A DNA stretch of 64,000 nt from Advenella mimigardefordensis DPN7 (GTDB lineage Bacteria; Pseudomonadota; Gammaproteobacteria; Burkholderiales; Burkholderiaceae_B), in assembly GCF_000521505.1 (NCBI RefSeq), contig NZ_CP003915.1, forward strand, positions 4,402,001 through 4,466,000. Reading direction: 5' to 3'. Below the pieces are notes generated by a model. It saw only the letters and a program-made list of their open reading frames with translations, had not been told where the DNA came from and did no database searches. The position numbers and the translations under genes are program-made. Below are positions 32,947 to 47,665 of the stretch, piece after piece. Every line of letters begins with the position of its first letter. The stretch's first letter is position 1.

Positions 32947-35642
32947 TTAATTTCCACTTGGCAGCGTGATACGAATAGTCGTACCTATATTGTCTTCGCC
33001 TTGTAACGCTTCCACCGTTCCCATGTGAGCACGGACGATTGCCTGAACAATGGTAAGCCCAAGCCCCGTTCCAGCTTTACCGGAATCAGCATTTTCGACA
33101 CTATAGAACATATCGAATACCCGGCGCCGTTCATGCTCTGGAATGCCCGGCCCTTTGTCAATAATATCGATTGTAATTGCATTATTCTCTATTATTGCAG
33201 CCGTGATGACGATAGGAACATCCCGTGGTGAAAATTTTGCTGCATTCTCCAACGCATTGAAAATGGCTTGTTCAAGCAAGGCTGGATGTGCATAAATTAG
33301 GCCGGTGTCAGATGCAATACGGGCGTGCACAATAACATCCGGCATATATTTTTTCAGCCGTCGAGTGGCATAGCCGATCAGTTCATCCACTCCGATCCAG
33401 TCCCGCGATAAGGTAAGACCGTCATGCCCCAGGCGGGTCATATCAAGCAGATTCTGTATATACCGATCTAACCTTTGTCCCTCTGCATAAATGCCATCCA
33501 GTAATGCCAGACGATCATCCTCTTGCATATCTTTGCCATAGTTTCTCAGACTTTCAGATGCCCCGATAATGGATGATAAGGGCGAACGAAGATCGTGTGA
33601 TACTGAAGACAATAAAGCTGATCTTAGTCGCTCTGTCTCGCCGACAACACGCGCCTGTTCAAGCTGGGTCACCAACTCTGTACGAATCGCTGCCTGACCG
33701 ATATCTTCGACCATGGCCTGGGCCAACCGGCGCTGTTCAAAAGTGAGTTTGGTCAGGTCAGGAGGAAATTGCAGTCCGATGACACCCAGGACCTGATGTT
33801 CACCCTGCACGGGTAAAAACCACCAGTTTGACTCTGCCAGAGTATTGGTAAATTTGCCGCTGGGCTGGCCATGTCGCTGGGTCCAGTCGGCAGCGACGTT
33901 ATCTGTATCGGATAGGACTCCCTCATCGGAATTTTGATCTGCCTGACTGCCGATTCGTACCCATGAACGTGCGCCTATAGCAGATCGCAAATTGGTGTTG
34001 CCAGCCTTAATTACCTGGCCCAGATCTGCTCCGTTGATAACGCACGTCCCAGTTTTTCGATGGATACAGCATGCCTGTTTGCCGCACGCAGCGCTATGAC
34101 CTGCATTCTGAGCTTGGATGCAAGCCGGCCCGTTAACAATGCAGCAAACAGAAACATGATGACGGTGACCAGCGCCTGATTGGCGCTGATCAGCAGGGTA
34201 AACCGTGGCGCAATGAAGATATAGTCGTACACCAGGAAGCAGATGAGGGCGGTAATTACCGCGCAAATCATTCTGGTATACGAAGCGACAAAAACGACGG
34301 CGACCAGAAAAATGATGGAGAGTTCATCCAGTGCGAATAAACGCTCGGCCAGTGTTGCGGCAATGGTCGCGCCGATGCAGGTCAATATCACGATCAGCAT
34401 CTCCTGCCGCGACAAGCGATTCGGCGTGGGCGGAAGGCTGAGCCTGGCGCGTTCAGCAGACCGGGCGTCACCGATAATCGTCAATTCATATCTCGCGCCG
34501 CGTTGCAGCAACCGCTGCGTCAGGGTTCTGTTAAACGCGCGGGCGATGGGTCTTTCTCTCGTTCTGCCCAGTACGATCGTGCGCACGCCCCGTGCATCAC
34601 TGGCATCCAGTAAGGCCTGAGCGACATCTGCGTTATGCAACACCTCGGTATCGCCGCCCAGGCGCCGAGCCAATGCAAATGCCTTATCAATTTCAAGCTG
34701 ACGCGACTGTTCTGCACTGGGGGGTGCTGCCTTTTTTTCCGGACGCTTCCCTGCCGCAGCGGAAAACGACTGGCGTCCCGTCACCACAGTGACGACAGTC
34801 CAGGGTACACCACGCCGTTCCGCAATGCGCATACCCGCCCTCACCAGATACTCCGATTGCCCCCTGCCATCAATCGCGATCAGCACGCGTCGTTGCATGG
34901 ACGGACTGTCGATGCCCCTGGCAATGCGCGCTTCCCGCAGATCGGAGTCAACCTGATCGGCCACGGTCTGCATGGCCAGCTCGCGCAGGGCCGTCAGGTT
35001 GGAAGGTGAAAAAAAGGCCTGTAAGGCTTTTTTTGCCTGTTCGGGCAAGTACACTTTGCCCTGATTCAGGCGCTCGATCAGTTCCCTTGCGGGCAGATCA
35101 ACCAGTCGAATGTCTCTTAACCGGCCAAACACGGTATCCGGGACCGTCTCGGTGACCCGGATACCGGTAATCTGATACACCACATCGTTCAGGCTTTCCA
35201 GATGCTGGACATTCACTGTGGTGTAAACATCAATACCCGCATTAAGCAATTCCTCAATGTCCTGCCAGCGGCGCTCGTGACGGCTGCCTGGTGCGTTTCT
35301 ATGTGCCATTTCGTCAACCAGCGCGATCGCGGGCCTGCGCGCCAGCAGCGCATCCAGGTCCATCTCTTCCAGCTGGTGCGATCGGTACTGGACCCGTTTG
35401 CGAGGCAGGCAGGGCAGACCATCGACCAGCGCCTGCGTTTCTTTCCTGCCATGCGTTTCAACGATGCCGATCAGAACATCTATCCCCTGCCGCTGCAGCT
35501 CGCGACCGCGCGAGAGCATGGCGTACGTTTTTCCTACGCCTGGCGACGCACCTAAAAACACCGTCAGCCTTCCTGCCGTCTGCCGTTTGAATTCACCAAT
35601 GAGCGCGTCAGCCTTCCTGGTATTTTCTGTCGGGTTTGTCAC
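32947..35642 (-). pseudogene. kdpD: KdpD sensor kinase gene split by a one-base frameshift
   Basis: The two pieces make a full-length KdpD of about 898 residues. The first (35642 to 34011, GTG start, AGGAG upstream) has Walker A GASPGVGKTYAML, VDEMAHRN, a universal-stress-like domain and four membrane segments; it ends prematurely at ALSTEQIWAR. The second resumes one frame away with ADLGQVIKAG and carries the GAF domain, the phospho-histidine in SVSHDLRSPLSSI and ATPase motifs NALENAAKFSP, DKGPGIP and GTGLGLTIV. Restoring one base near 34029-34033 joins them. It is either a real recent mutation or a sequencing error. The kinase half may still be made by re-initiation but would lack its sensor. 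Confidence 0.9.
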
Positions 35643-35741
35643 AGCCCGGGTACTCCTGTCGATTGGGTCACGAATACGCTCAATAACATGAAGAACGAAA
35701 ATGCAGTTCGTTCTTCAAGACTATTTCAAATGAATATTACC

Positions 35742-37838
35742 TTAGAAAAAAGGGGTTAATAACAGATCGATAAGCTTGATACCTACAAATGGCACAATGA
35801 CGCCACCCAGCCCGTATATCAGCAAGTTCCGCCGGAGCAGCCGTTCTGCAGATTCAGCGCGGTATGTCACACCACGCAACGCCAATGGTATTAAGGCAAT
35901 AATAATCAAGGCATTGAAAATAACTGCAGATAGGATCGCCGAATTCGGACTGTGCAATCCCATGATATTCAATGACTCCAGGGCCGGATATGTTCCCAGA
36001 AAGGCCGCCGGAATGATGGCAAAATATTTGGCCAGATCATTGGCAACGCTGAAGGTCGTGAGCGCGCCACGGGTCATGATCATTTGCTTGCCCACTTCTA
36101 CCACCCGCAGCAGTTTGGTGGGATTGCTGTCCAGATCCACCATATTACCGGCCTCTTTAGCCGCTTGCGTGCCGCTGTTCATGGCAACCGCAACGTCAGC
36201 CTGTGCCAGAGCGGGCGCATCATTCGTGCCATCACCCGTCATGGCAACCAGATGGCCCGCCGCCTGATATTTGCGGATCAAGGCCAATTTATCTTCGGGC
36301 GTGGCTTCAGCCAGGTAATCATCAACCCCTGCATCAGCAGCAATCGTACCTGCGGTCAGCTTGTTGTCGCCAGTAATCATCACTGTTTTGATACCCATAG
36401 ACCGCAGTTCAGCAAAACGTTCTTTAATGCCACTTTTGATGATATCTTTTAACTCAATGACACCAACGACTTTTGTGCCATCAGCGACGACTAACGGCGT
36501 ACCACCACGCCTGGAGATTTGCTCAACCGTCAAAGAGACCGATGCCGGCAAAGCACCTCCGGCGGCGGCGATATATTTCTGGATCGCCGATGCGGCGCCT
36601 TTGCGCAGCACTCTGTCGCCGATATCAATGCCACTCATCCTGGTCATGGCGCTGAAAGCAACCGCCTGTGTGCCTTCCAGTGTTCTGGCCTGAACATTGA
36701 ATTTTGCTTTTGCCAGCGCAACGATAGAACGCCCTTCCGGCGTTTCATCGGCGAGCGAAGAAAGATAAGCCGCCTCGGCCACTGTTTCCTGCCGGACTCC
36801 TTCTGCCGCTATAAAATTGACCGCTTCGCGATTGCCCAGCGTGATGGTACCGGTTTTATCCAGCAGCAGCACATCCACGTCACCTGCCGCCTCTATGGCC
36901 CTGCCGGAGGTAGCCAGTACATTGGCACTCATCATTCGGCTCATACCTGCGATACCGACCGCAGATAGCAACGCGCCAATGGTGGTGGGGATCAGGCAGA
37001 CCAGCAACGCAATTAATACGGTAATACTGACCGTCTGCCCGACCCCATTAAGCTGCACACTGAACATAGAAAATGGCAGCAGGGTCACACATACCAGCAA
37101 GAAAATCAACGTGAGTGCCACCAGCAAAATAGTCAATGCCACTTCGTTCGGTGTCTTCCCTCTTTGGGCACCTTCAACCATAGCGATCATACGATCAAGA
37201 AAGGCCTCTCCCGGCCTGGCTGTGACGCGGATAATAATCCAGTCCGACAGCACACGCGTGCCTCCGGTTACAGAGCTCAGATCTCCGCCTGATTCCCGAA
37301 TAACGGGCGCAGACTCCCCTGTTATTGCGGACTCATCGACCGACGCCACGCCAACCAGTACCTCACCATCGGTGGGGATGATCTCGCCGGCTTTCACCAG
37401 CAATAGCGCGTTTTCTTCCAGTTCTTCACCAGGCACAAACCAGCTTTGCGCGTCCGGATTCGCTTCTTTCAATACCCGTGCATTGACTTGCTGGCGTGAT
37501 GATCGCAGTGCCTGTGCATGAGCTTTCCCCCTGCCCTCTGCCAAGGCTTCTGCTCCATTTGCAAACAGAACGGTGAACCACAGCCAGGCCGCCACGGCGA
37601 AGATAAATCCGGCTGAGGCATCGCCTTCCTGCAGCGATGCCTGAATACCCAGGATGGTTGCGATAATGCTTCCCACGTAGACAACACACATAACTGGGTT
37701 TTTCATCTGTACCGCAGGTGAGAGCTTTTTAAATGACTCGCCCAGAACTGCTGTCCACGACATGGATGCAGGTTTCAGTTGAGGTACCTGGCGGGTGAAA
37801 GATTGCGTATGCGCTGTGTTGACATCAGATTGTGACAT
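35742..37838 (-). CDS. kdpB: KdpB, P-type ATPase subunit of the potassium pump
   Basis: A 698-residue P-type ATPase (E. coli 682). The phosphorylated aspartate is in [13 protein letters not shown], the ATP-domain motifs are [22 protein letters not shown], and the actuator motif is [12 protein letters not shown]. It energises KdpA through ATP hydrolysis at the inner membrane. The gene order is unusual: it follows kdpC rather than preceding it, with 12 bases between. The kdpD frame starts 99 bases downstream. All motifs for activity look intact. Confidence 0.97.
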   Translation of the reverse strand: MSQSDVNTAHTQSFTRQVPQLKPASMSWTAVLGESFKKLSPAVQMKNPVMCVVYVGSIIATILGIQASLQEGDASAGFIFAVAAWLWFTVLFANGAEALAEGRGKAHAQALRSSRQQVNARVLKEANPDAQSWFVPGEELEENALLLVKAGEIIPTDGEVLVGVASVDESAITGESAPVIRESGGDLSSVTGGTRVLSDWIIIRVTARPGEAFLDRMIAMVEGAQRGKTPNEVALTILLVALTLIFLLVCVTLLPFSMFSVQLNGVGQTVSITVLIALLVCLIPTTIGALLSAVGIAGMSRMMSANVLATSGRAIEAAGDVDVLLLDKTGTITLGNREAVNFIAAEGVRQETVAEAAYLSSLADETPEGRSIVALAKAKFNVQARTLEGTQAVAFSAMTRMSGIDIGDRVLRKGAASAIQKYIAAAGGALPASVSLTVEQISRRGGTPLVVADGTKVVGVIELKDIIKSGIKERFAELRSMGIKTVMITGDNKLTAGTIAADAGVDDYLAEATPEDKLALIRKYQAAGHLVAMTGDGTNDAPALAQADVAVAMNSGTQAAKEAGNMVDLDSNPTKLLRVVEVGKQMIMTRGALTTFSVANDLAKYFAIIPAAFLGTYPALESLNIMGLHSPNSAILSAVIFNALIIIALIPLALRGVTYRAESAERLLRRNLLIYGLGGVIVPFVGIKLIDLLLTPFF

Positions 37839-37850
37839 GATAACGACCCT

Positions 37851-38525
37851 TTACTGTGCGACGTGGTGAACTTTACTGAGATCATCAAGTGCAATATTTA
37901 ATCCCAGGACATTGACTCTGGGTTCACCCAGTATCCCGAACTGGCGGGACTCCGTGTTCTGCTCTATCAATGTCCTGACTTTCTGTTCGGTAATACCGCG
38001 CACCTGCGCAACGCGTTTCGTCTGCAGACGTGCGTTAGCAACAGAGATATGCGGATCCAGCCCGGATGCGGATGCCGTCACGGCATCGACCGGGATCAAG
38101 ACGTCGTCGCCAAGCGCGTTTTCACGACGATATTGCTGCGTTCGCGCAGCGACAGCGTCGAGCAATTTTTTACTTAAGGCACCTTGATTGCTTGCGGCAC
38201 TCGCCGCCGCGTTGTAAGGCTGATCTATCGTATTACCCGGATCCTTTGGGTCTGCTCCAACGGTCATACTGGGACGTCCATGAAAATACCTGGGTGCGGT
38301 GAATAACTGACCGATATATTTCGAGCCGATATTTCCCCCGTTTTTTTGCATTAAGCTGCCATTGGCCTGTGAGGGCATCAGGATGCTGGCGACCCCGGTT
38401 GTTGCCAGTGGGTAGGCCAGACCGCACACCACCATGAAGAACACAGAAGAGAGCAGCGACGGTCTGAGCAGGCTGCAATAATTTACGGAAACTGAGTTCC
38501 TGGATTCGATATTGTTGGTTTTCAT
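37851..38525 (-). CDS. kdpC: KdpC, potassium pump accessory subunit
   Basis: A 224-residue single-span membrane protein (E. coli 190), with the N-terminal membrane segment SSVFFMVVCGLAYPLATTG followed by a periplasmic domain. Family signatures include FHGRPS and SASGLDPHISVANA. KdpC stabilises the KdpFABC complex and may help nucleotide binding. I start it at 38525 (MKTNNIESRN), eight bases after kdpA, in preference to a frame at 38537 that overlaps kdpA. It is placed between kdpA and kdpB, opposite to the usual A-B-C order. An insertion around residues 95-115 adds to the length. Confidence 0.95.
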   Translation of the reverse strand: MKTNNIESRNSVSVNYCSLLRPSLLSSVFFMVVCGLAYPLATTGVASILMPSQANGSLMQKNGGNIGSKYIGQLFTAPRYFHGRPSMTVGADPKDPGNTIDQPYNAAASAASNQGALSKKLLDAVAARTQQYRRENALGDDVLIPVDAVTASASGLDPHISVANARLQTKRVAQVRGITEQKVRTLIEQNTESRQFGILGEPRVNVLGLNIALDDLSKVHHVAQ

Positions 38526-38533
38526 AGCCGTTC

Positions 38534-40237
38534 TCAAAAAGTTTTACCTGCAAGCATAAGAAGGTGTTCTACGATCGGACCTAACGCCAGAGATGGTAGA
38601 AAAGTCAGACCACCCACGACTAAAATTACAAATACAAGCAAGCCGGTAAATAAGGGGCTGGCCGTGGACAATGTGCCTGCGGAGGCCGGAACGGGTTTTT
38701 TTGACGCCATCACACCTGCAACAGCCAGCATGGGCAACAGAGTAAAGTACCGTCCCAGCAACATTGCCAAGCCAATCGTCAGGTTGAAAAACGGCGTGTT
38801 GGCATTTAACCCGGCAAACGCAGAACCGTTGTTGGCGGTGCCTGAAGTGTATGCATACAGCACTTCACTGAAACCATGTGGCCCCATATTGGCCAGACTT
38901 TCCATGGACGCAGGAAAAAGACTGGCGATCGCGGTAAAACCAAGAATGGTCATTGGATGCGCCAGCACTGCCAGCATGATGAATTTCATCTCTCTGGCTT
39001 CGATTTTTTTACCGAGAAACTCCGGGGTTCTGCCAATCATCATCCCCACAAGAAACACGGTGAGTATCACATACGTAACCAGATTGATCAGCCCCACGCC
39101 ATCGCCACCGAAAACGTTATTCAACATCATTTGAGCTATGGGCACCAGACCACCCAACGGCGTATAAGAGTCGTGCATGGAATTGACCGAGCCAGTAGTG
39201 GCGGCGGTTGTGACGGCAGCAAACATGCTTGTTTGAGCAATGCCAAAGCGCAACTCTTTACCTTCCATGTTGCCGCCAGACTGAATCGTGCTATGACTTT
39301 GATCAACCCCTAAGGAAGAGAACAGCGGATTGCCGTTATGCTCAGCGCTGTAAACCAAAGCCAGAAAACCCAGGAACATAACCAGGAATGCAGCAAAAAA
39401 AGACCAGCCTTGCTTGCGATTGGCAATCATGGTGCCGAAAGCATAGGTGAGCGCAGCAGGAATCAGGAGCATACTTAGCATATGCAAAGTGTTGGTCAGT
39501 GGTGTCGGGTTCTCAAACGGGTGCGCCGCATTCATGCCAAAAAAGCCACCACCATTGGTGCCAATGTGTTTGATGCTCTCCAGGCTGGCCACCGGCCCCA
39601 TGATGATTTGCTGCTTTGCCCCTTCCAGGGTAGTGACGACTGCATCAGCACTTAACGTTTGTGGCATTCCTTGCCATACATAGACCAGCGCCATAACAAA
39701 GCACAGAGGCAACAGGACGCGGTATAGAACACGCGTAAAGTCCACCCAGTAATTACCAATATCAGCGGCGGAGCGCCTGCTCAGACCGCGTATAAAGCCA
39801 CCTGCGGCAGCCACGCCGGTGGCTGCACTGACCGCCATCAGGAACGTAATCACCGCCATTTGAGAGAAATTGGACAAACTGCTTTCGCCGGAATAAGCTT
39901 GCCAGTTCGTATTCGTAATAAACGAGGCCGCCGTATTAAAAGCCAGATCAGGCGTTTGTGCTGCGCGTTGCAGCGTATCTCCGGGAATAGTCTGCTGAAT
40001 CCGCAGCAAAAAATAGCCAAGGAGCATCATGGCTGCATTGCTGAGCAACAGAGCCAGCCCGTATGTTGTCCAATTCATTTTCTGGTGCGGATCTACACCC
40101 AGTAATGCATAAGTGCCGCTTTCTAATATCGTATCTTTTTCACCGGTAAAGACGCGTGCGATCCATTTTCCCAGCACTACGGCCAAGCAGGTCGTTAGCA
40201 CCAAAATACCGGCAAATTGAATAATGTCCATACTCAT
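38534..40237 (-). CDS. kdpA: KdpA, potassium channel-like subunit
   Basis: A 567-residue integral membrane protein with about ten spans (E. coli 557) that selects K+ in the KdpFABC pump. Selectivity-filter-like loops include [31 protein letters not shown] and [16 protein letters not shown] with [12 protein letters not shown] lies six bases before the start, and the gene follows a 27-codon small open frame by 12 bases. All four filter regions appear intact, so the pump should be functional even though the kdpD regulator is broken. Confidence 0.97.
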   Translation of the reverse strand: MSMDIIQFAGILVLTTCLAVVLGKWIARVFTGEKDTILESGTYALLGVDPHQKMNWTTYGLALLLSNAAMMLLGYFLLRIQQTIPGDTLQRAAQTPDLAFNTAASFITNTNWQAYSGESSLSNFSQMAVITFLMAVSAATGVAAAGGFIRGLSRRSAADIGNYWVDFTRVLYRVLLPLCFVMALVYVWQGMPQTLSADAVVTTLEGAKQQIIMGPVASLESIKHIGTNGGGFFGMNAAHPFENPTPLTNTLHMLSMLLIPAALTYAFGTMIANRKQGWSFFAAFLVMFLGFLALVYSAEHNGNPLFSSLGVDQSHSTIQSGGNMEGKELRFGIAQTSMFAAVTTAATTGSVNSMHDSYTPLGGLVPIAQMMLNNVFGGDGVGLINLVTYVILTVFLVGMMIGRTPEFLGKKIEAREMKFIMLAVLAHPMTILGFTAIASLFPASMESLANMGPHGFSEVLYAYTSGTANNGSAFAGLNANTPFFNLTIGLAMLLGRYFTLLPMLAVAGVMASKKPVPASAGTLSTASPLFTGLLVFVILVVGGLTFLPSLALGPIVEHLLMLAGKTF

Positions 40238-40249
40238 GCTGGACTCCGA

Positions 40250-40333
40250 TTAAAACTTGTCCAGGCTTGATATGAAGCCCAGTGCAAGTAGGAAAAATGT
40301 GATCGTGATCGCAATATATATAACGTCTGACAT
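40250..40333 (-). CDS. 27-residue membrane peptide between kdpF and kdpA
   Basis: A 28-codon frame (with stop) that begins MSDVIYIAITITFF and ends SSLDKF. A hydrophobic stretch from residues 4 to 22 would make a single membrane span. AAGG lies seven bases before the ATG, and kdpA starts 12 bases after the stop. It differs from KdpF, which lies just upstream, but has a similar size and topology. It could be a second small subunit of the pump or a translational relay. I do not know a name for it. It is below usual annotation length limits. Confidence 0.7.
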   Translation of the reverse strand: MSDVIYIAITITFFLLALGFISSLDKF

Positions 40334-40365
40334 AAATTTGCCTTGTTTAAAACCGTTAAAGAAAT

Positions 40366-40446
40366 TTAAAATTTTTCTGGCTTTATCAGTGCATAAAGCA
40401 GGTAAGCAAAAAGGCCAATCGAAATAAAACCAATGAAAATATTCAT
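40366..40446 (-). CDS. kdpF: KdpF, small potassium pump subunit
   Basis: A 26-residue single-span peptide, MNIFIGFISIGLFAYL followed by LYALIKPEKF. The terminal LIKPEKF is the hallmark of KdpF, which sits at the KdpA/KdpB interface and stabilises the complex with lipid. AAGGA lies five bases before the ATG at 40446. An upstream in-frame extension to 40599 has no hydrophobic or conserved part and is rejected. It is the first gene of the kdp unit. Confidence 0.9.
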   Translation of the reverse strand: MNIFIGFISIGLFAYLLYALIKPEKF

Positions 40447-40667
40447 TTCAATCCTTGCAGCGGCTGGCGTTTTAGTTGATAGGCAAAACACAAAGACGGT
40501 AGCGCAGCCTGATTGTCCATAGTCCCATCTTCGGCGATGCCATTCTGGCTTTTCAACACGAATGTGATAGGCAACAGAACACGGCACAACGCAAGACAAT
40601 TATGTTGTATGAGAGCGTAAAATTTCTATATCGATTTTGAGGACAGGCGTATATTTTGCGTAAATTT
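40447..40667 (-). promoter_or_regulatory. Upstream region of the kdp unit
   Basis: This gap should hold the KdpE-dependent promoter. Two direct copies of TTTACGC read leftward in AT-rich DNA about 43 bases apart (near 40617 and 40660) and could be KdpE sites by rough resemblance to the E. coli target; a clear -35/-10 pair is not evident. The IS66 remnant begins immediately beyond it. Confidence 0.3.
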
Positions 40668-40916
40668 TTAACGTGTCGCCGTGTCCACCCCTGGCCAGGT
40701 AAAACGACCCTGGTGCAGCCGGCGCACGGCCAGCCACCCGCCTATGCCATCATGCACCCGCACCTTCAGGCGGTTAGCCCTGCGATTGGCAAAAACATGA
40801 GCATGATGTGGCTGCGCCGCTCCAAATACCTGAACAACCCGGGACAGCGCGGTCTCGGTACCGGCACGCATATCCATGGGTTCCACCGCCAGCCAGATCT
40901 GGTCGATGCGAATCAT
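40668..40916 (-). pseudogene. IS66-family accessory gene tnpB, 3'-truncated
   Basis: An 82-codon frame with the strongly conserved IS66 Orf2/TnpB start MIRIDQIWLAVEPMDMRAG, followed by FANRRANRLKVRVHDGIG. Normal proteins are near 115 residues; this one loses similarity after GRFTWPG and stops early. No tnpC transposase follows: kdp DNA begins instead. Part of a decayed element. Confidence 0.88.
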
Positions 40917-40917
40917 T

Positions 40918-41341
40918 TTAATAACTCACGAATAAACAGGGCGCATCCCGTCGTGTCATGTCCTGGCATTGGGCATTAAGACTGAACTGCTTGCCCTGCA
41001 GTACCATGCAAATAGTCGATGATGGGCCCTCGCGGACCACAGGCGTTGATGGAGAGGACAGCGGTGCGGCAATGAAGGAAGGTGCTGCGACCGTTGCTTG
41101 GTCGGGATTGACGCAGGAGCGTTGGCTTGCCTGATCCAGGCAGTGCAGCATGCTGTCGTTAATGTGGTGGGTGGGTGTAAGCGATGATGGCAACTGACAC
41201 GGCTGGATCTGCGCACAAGGAAACCAAATGAGCTTTAAACTCAGAACTGTAAATCCGGCGCAGGGCAGGCGCAGTCGCTGCTGCCGGTGGGAGAGAGTCT
41301 TCCAGATAGTCCATACTTGTCCATTCAGTGTTCGTGGACAA
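40918..41341 (-). pseudogene. IS66-family accessory gene tnpA, frameshifted
   Basis: The N-terminal piece (41341 to 41159) reads LRRIYSSEFKAHLVSLC with a helix-turn-helix start and stops at AYTHPPH. The rest continues in another frame as THHINDSMLHCLDQASQRS and runs to 40918, two bases before tnpB. The break coincides with a tandem 4-base duplication, TGGG twice at 41168-41175; removing one copy restores THHIND. So a slippage duplication inactivated it. Confidence 0.8.
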
Positions 41342-41346
41342 GTATG
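41312..41346. repeat. Perfect 11-base inverted repeat over the IS66 tnpA start
   Basis: CATACTTGTCC (41312-41322) and GGACAAGTATG (41336-41346) are perfectly complementary with a 13-base loop. The tnpA ATG (41339-41341) lies in the right arm. It could be a translation-blocking hairpin of the element or an unrelated operator. Confidence 0.75.
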
Positions 41347-41390
41347 TTCATACTTTACTGGCGGCTGGACAAGATGTGTTTACGGGACGC

Positions 41391-41471
41391 TTACTGTTTT
41401 TGAGCAGTTCGTCTGCTACCTTTATTACCGGTGCAGAGCTAATGGTGGATGGTGGATGGATGGCGGCTTAG
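41391..41471 (+). pseudogene. 3' fragment of an SDR gene
   Basis: Twenty-six codons ending in TAG at 41469-41471 read LSSSSATFITGAELMVDGGW then MAA, the typical C-terminus of a short-chain dehydrogenase (ITGxxLxVDGG). Everything upstream is IS66 debris, so the 5' nine-tenths of the gene has been lost, probably by insertion and deletion. Confidence 0.8.
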
Positions 41472-41555
41472 TTGATGTGCAGGATATTTGAGCAATCGCT
41501 ATCGTAGAGACGATTAGGAATAGAGAGGGATTGTATATTTGCTCCCCCCAAAGCA

Positions 41556-41589
41556 CAAACGCCCCGTAAAGTTAATTACGGGGCGTTTG
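41556..41589 (-). terminator. Hairpin terminator downstream of the rRNA operon
   Basis: A perfect 14-base stem, CAAACGCCCCGTAA (41556-41569) and TTACGGGGCGTTTG (41576-41589), with a 6-base loop, 12 bases beyond the 5S 3' end. The following T run on the leftward strand is weak (TGCTTT). Confidence 0.8.
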
Positions 41590-41601
41590 AAGGAATAAAA
41601 A

Positions 41602-41715
41602 GCCTGACGATGACCTACTTTCACAGATGTCCATCCACTATCATCGGCGCAAAGGCGTTTCACTGTCCTGTTCGGGAAGGGAAGGAGTGGGTCCACCTTG
41701 CTATGGTCGTCAAGC
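41602..41715 (-). rRNA. rrf: 5S ribosomal RNA
   Basis: Last gene of the rRNA operon. The conserved core CCGAACAGGACAGTGAAACG and the complementary ends (GCTTGACGACC at the 5' side, GTCAGGC at the 3' side) are present. Ends are approximate to a few bases. Confidence 0.93.
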
Positions 41716-41946
41716 GTAAGCTGGTATGGCTTAGCGCTAGCTGGTTGCTATGCGTTAGCAATTTGGAAGAAGCACAAGCTGTGTATTGTTTCGGGCAGAT
41801 GAGTCAATCTTGCGTTGGTGATTGATGTTGCTGCTGATGATCAACGCGTGTTGATCATCGTATTTACTTCAGTTTTTTGAACGACACTTAAACACTATGC
41901 TCAGCGCAGTCGTAGAACATGTTCTACATATAACCTGCAGAGTTAT

Positions 41947-44819
<2,873 letters not shown>

Positions 44820-45093
44820 TATAACACTAAAGGCTATAGGCTTTTACTACTTCGTCTATACAGTGCCTTTTGAGTCCACTGCATAAACATGCTGAGTTTT
44901 TGCGTTTGTGTGCCGTTCATCAATGTCATTCCTCACTCAATAAACCAGATCTCTCCGGCCTATCTCATGAAGCTTGAGTTAATAGAACTTCATAAAATAA
45001 TGCAATCACAACCCAATTTTTCATCAAATACTTACCCGACCCTGGTGGATCGCATAAGCACCCTTTGAATACTTTAGTTGTGCTTCTTCCAAA

Positions 45094-45107
45094 TTGTTAA
45101 AGAACAT
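45094..45107 (-). promoter_or_regulatory. boxA antitermination site in the 16S-23S spacer
   Basis: Leftward ATGTTCTTTAACAA, a match to the rRNA boxA (TGCTCTTTAACA), 275 bases before 23S. It recruits NusB/NusE for rRNA antitermination. The rest of 44820-45284 is ordinary spacer. Confidence 0.8.
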
Positions 45108-45284
45108 ATACAGCCAATAAAGCTTAACTTACCCTGCCTGTTTCCGGGTAAACCCGAATTCAGAAGGATCAGTATTTTAGCACCTTCTTTCTAAAAAAGA
45201 AAGCACCGAAATCTTTTTTGTTCGCTAATAAGAACGCTTTTCATACAACATGCGATAACAATCAACATGCAACAACAATCATGA

Positions 45285-45360
45285 TGGTGGAGGATGACGG
45301 GATCGAACCGACGACCCCCTGCTTGCAAAGCAGGTGCTCTCCCAGCTGAGCTAATCCCCC
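45285..45360 (-). tRNA. tRNA-Ala(TGC)
   Basis: 76 bases including encoded CCA. The acceptor stem pairs GGGGGAT with ATCCTCC (one wobble), the anticodon loop is CTTTGCAAG (anticodon TGC), and the T loop is GGTTCGATCCC. Standard spacer tRNA. Confidence 0.97.
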
Positions 45361-45372
45361 AACAAACCTGTT

Positions 45373-45449
45373 TGGTGGGTCAAGTTGGAATCGAACCAAC
45401 GACCCCCGCCTTATCAAGACGGTGCTCTAACCGACTGAGCTACTGACCC
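45373..45449 (-). tRNA. tRNA-Ile(GAT)
   Basis: 77 bases including encoded CCA. The acceptor stem is GGGTCAG with TTGACCC, the anticodon loop is CTTGATAAG (anticodon GAT), and the T loop is GGTTCGATTCC. It precedes tRNA-Ala by 12 bases in the direction of transcription. Confidence 0.97.
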
Positions 45450-45671
45450 AACTTCACATCAGTCAGCAACCGCTCATAAATACCAGGCAAACAACCCGCT
45501 ACTTACTCGCCAAGCCAACTTCCAGCGAAACCTGATTGTTCATCCATCTACAAAGCGCCGCAATCGAACCATTAAACCGTTTGATCTACCCACTTCGTAC
45601 ACAGACCGCTGTACTCGTTCTTATTAACAACCGATAAGCGTGGACGCTTTCGCTTCGTGCGCTTCGCTCTT

Positions 45672-47214
<1,543 letters not shown>

Positions 47215-47422
47215 AATCTCTGTTTAATTGCCATTTAACTGTTTAAAGGTAAATGGTCGCTGCTTCACTCAAAAGAAATAACGTTTATGTTTAATAAACC
47301 TTACTTCTTCATTTCAAGTGAGCGCTTAAAATATATATTGTTAGCATCACAACCTAACCAGGTACCCCCGGATAGATCATGTTGCGCACTCATTCCAAGC
47401 GCCCACACTTATCGGCTGTTAG

Positions 47423-47436
47423 TTGTTAAAGAACAT
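47423..47436 (-). promoter_or_regulatory. boxA antitermination site in the rRNA leader
   Basis: Leftward ATGTTCTTTAACAA, the same 14 bases as the spacer copy, about 210 bases before 16S and 200 after the promoter. Identity of the two copies supports the call. Confidence 0.85.
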
Positions 47437-47636
47437 TTCTTCCCAATCCCACTGGATTGGGCGGTGACATTGCGCTGTCACATTCGGCGTTCATACTATT
47501 TTTAGAATGACTCGCATACTGCTTAACTGCTCAATTCTGTACTACCAAACTGCGTTTACTACTTCCGTTTACTACTACGTTACCGCTTTTCTCTTTCTGT
47601 CGTCACACCGTTGTGTGTCATCAGCAGAGAAACGAG

Positions 47637-47665
47637 ATTATGAAGCATCTGGTTTTTGTTGTCAA
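47637..47665 (-). promoter_or_regulatory. rRNA operon promoter
   Basis: Leftward TTGACA (47660-47665), exactly 17 bases of spacer, then CATAAT (47637-47642). It is near consensus, with A/T-rich DNA upstream that could serve as an UP element. Predicted start near 47630, giving a ~415-base leader. A dyad GTGACA/TGTCAC near 47465-47483 in the leader may be a processing stem. Confidence 0.8.

Noticed and set aside
40447..40599. N-terminal extension of KdpF to 77 residues
   Set aside because: KdpF is about 26-30 residues and AAGGA precedes the internal ATG at 40446.
41228..41491. Plus-strand 87-codon frame over the IS66/SDR junction
   Set aside because: It is out of frame with the SDR fragment and antisense to tnpA.
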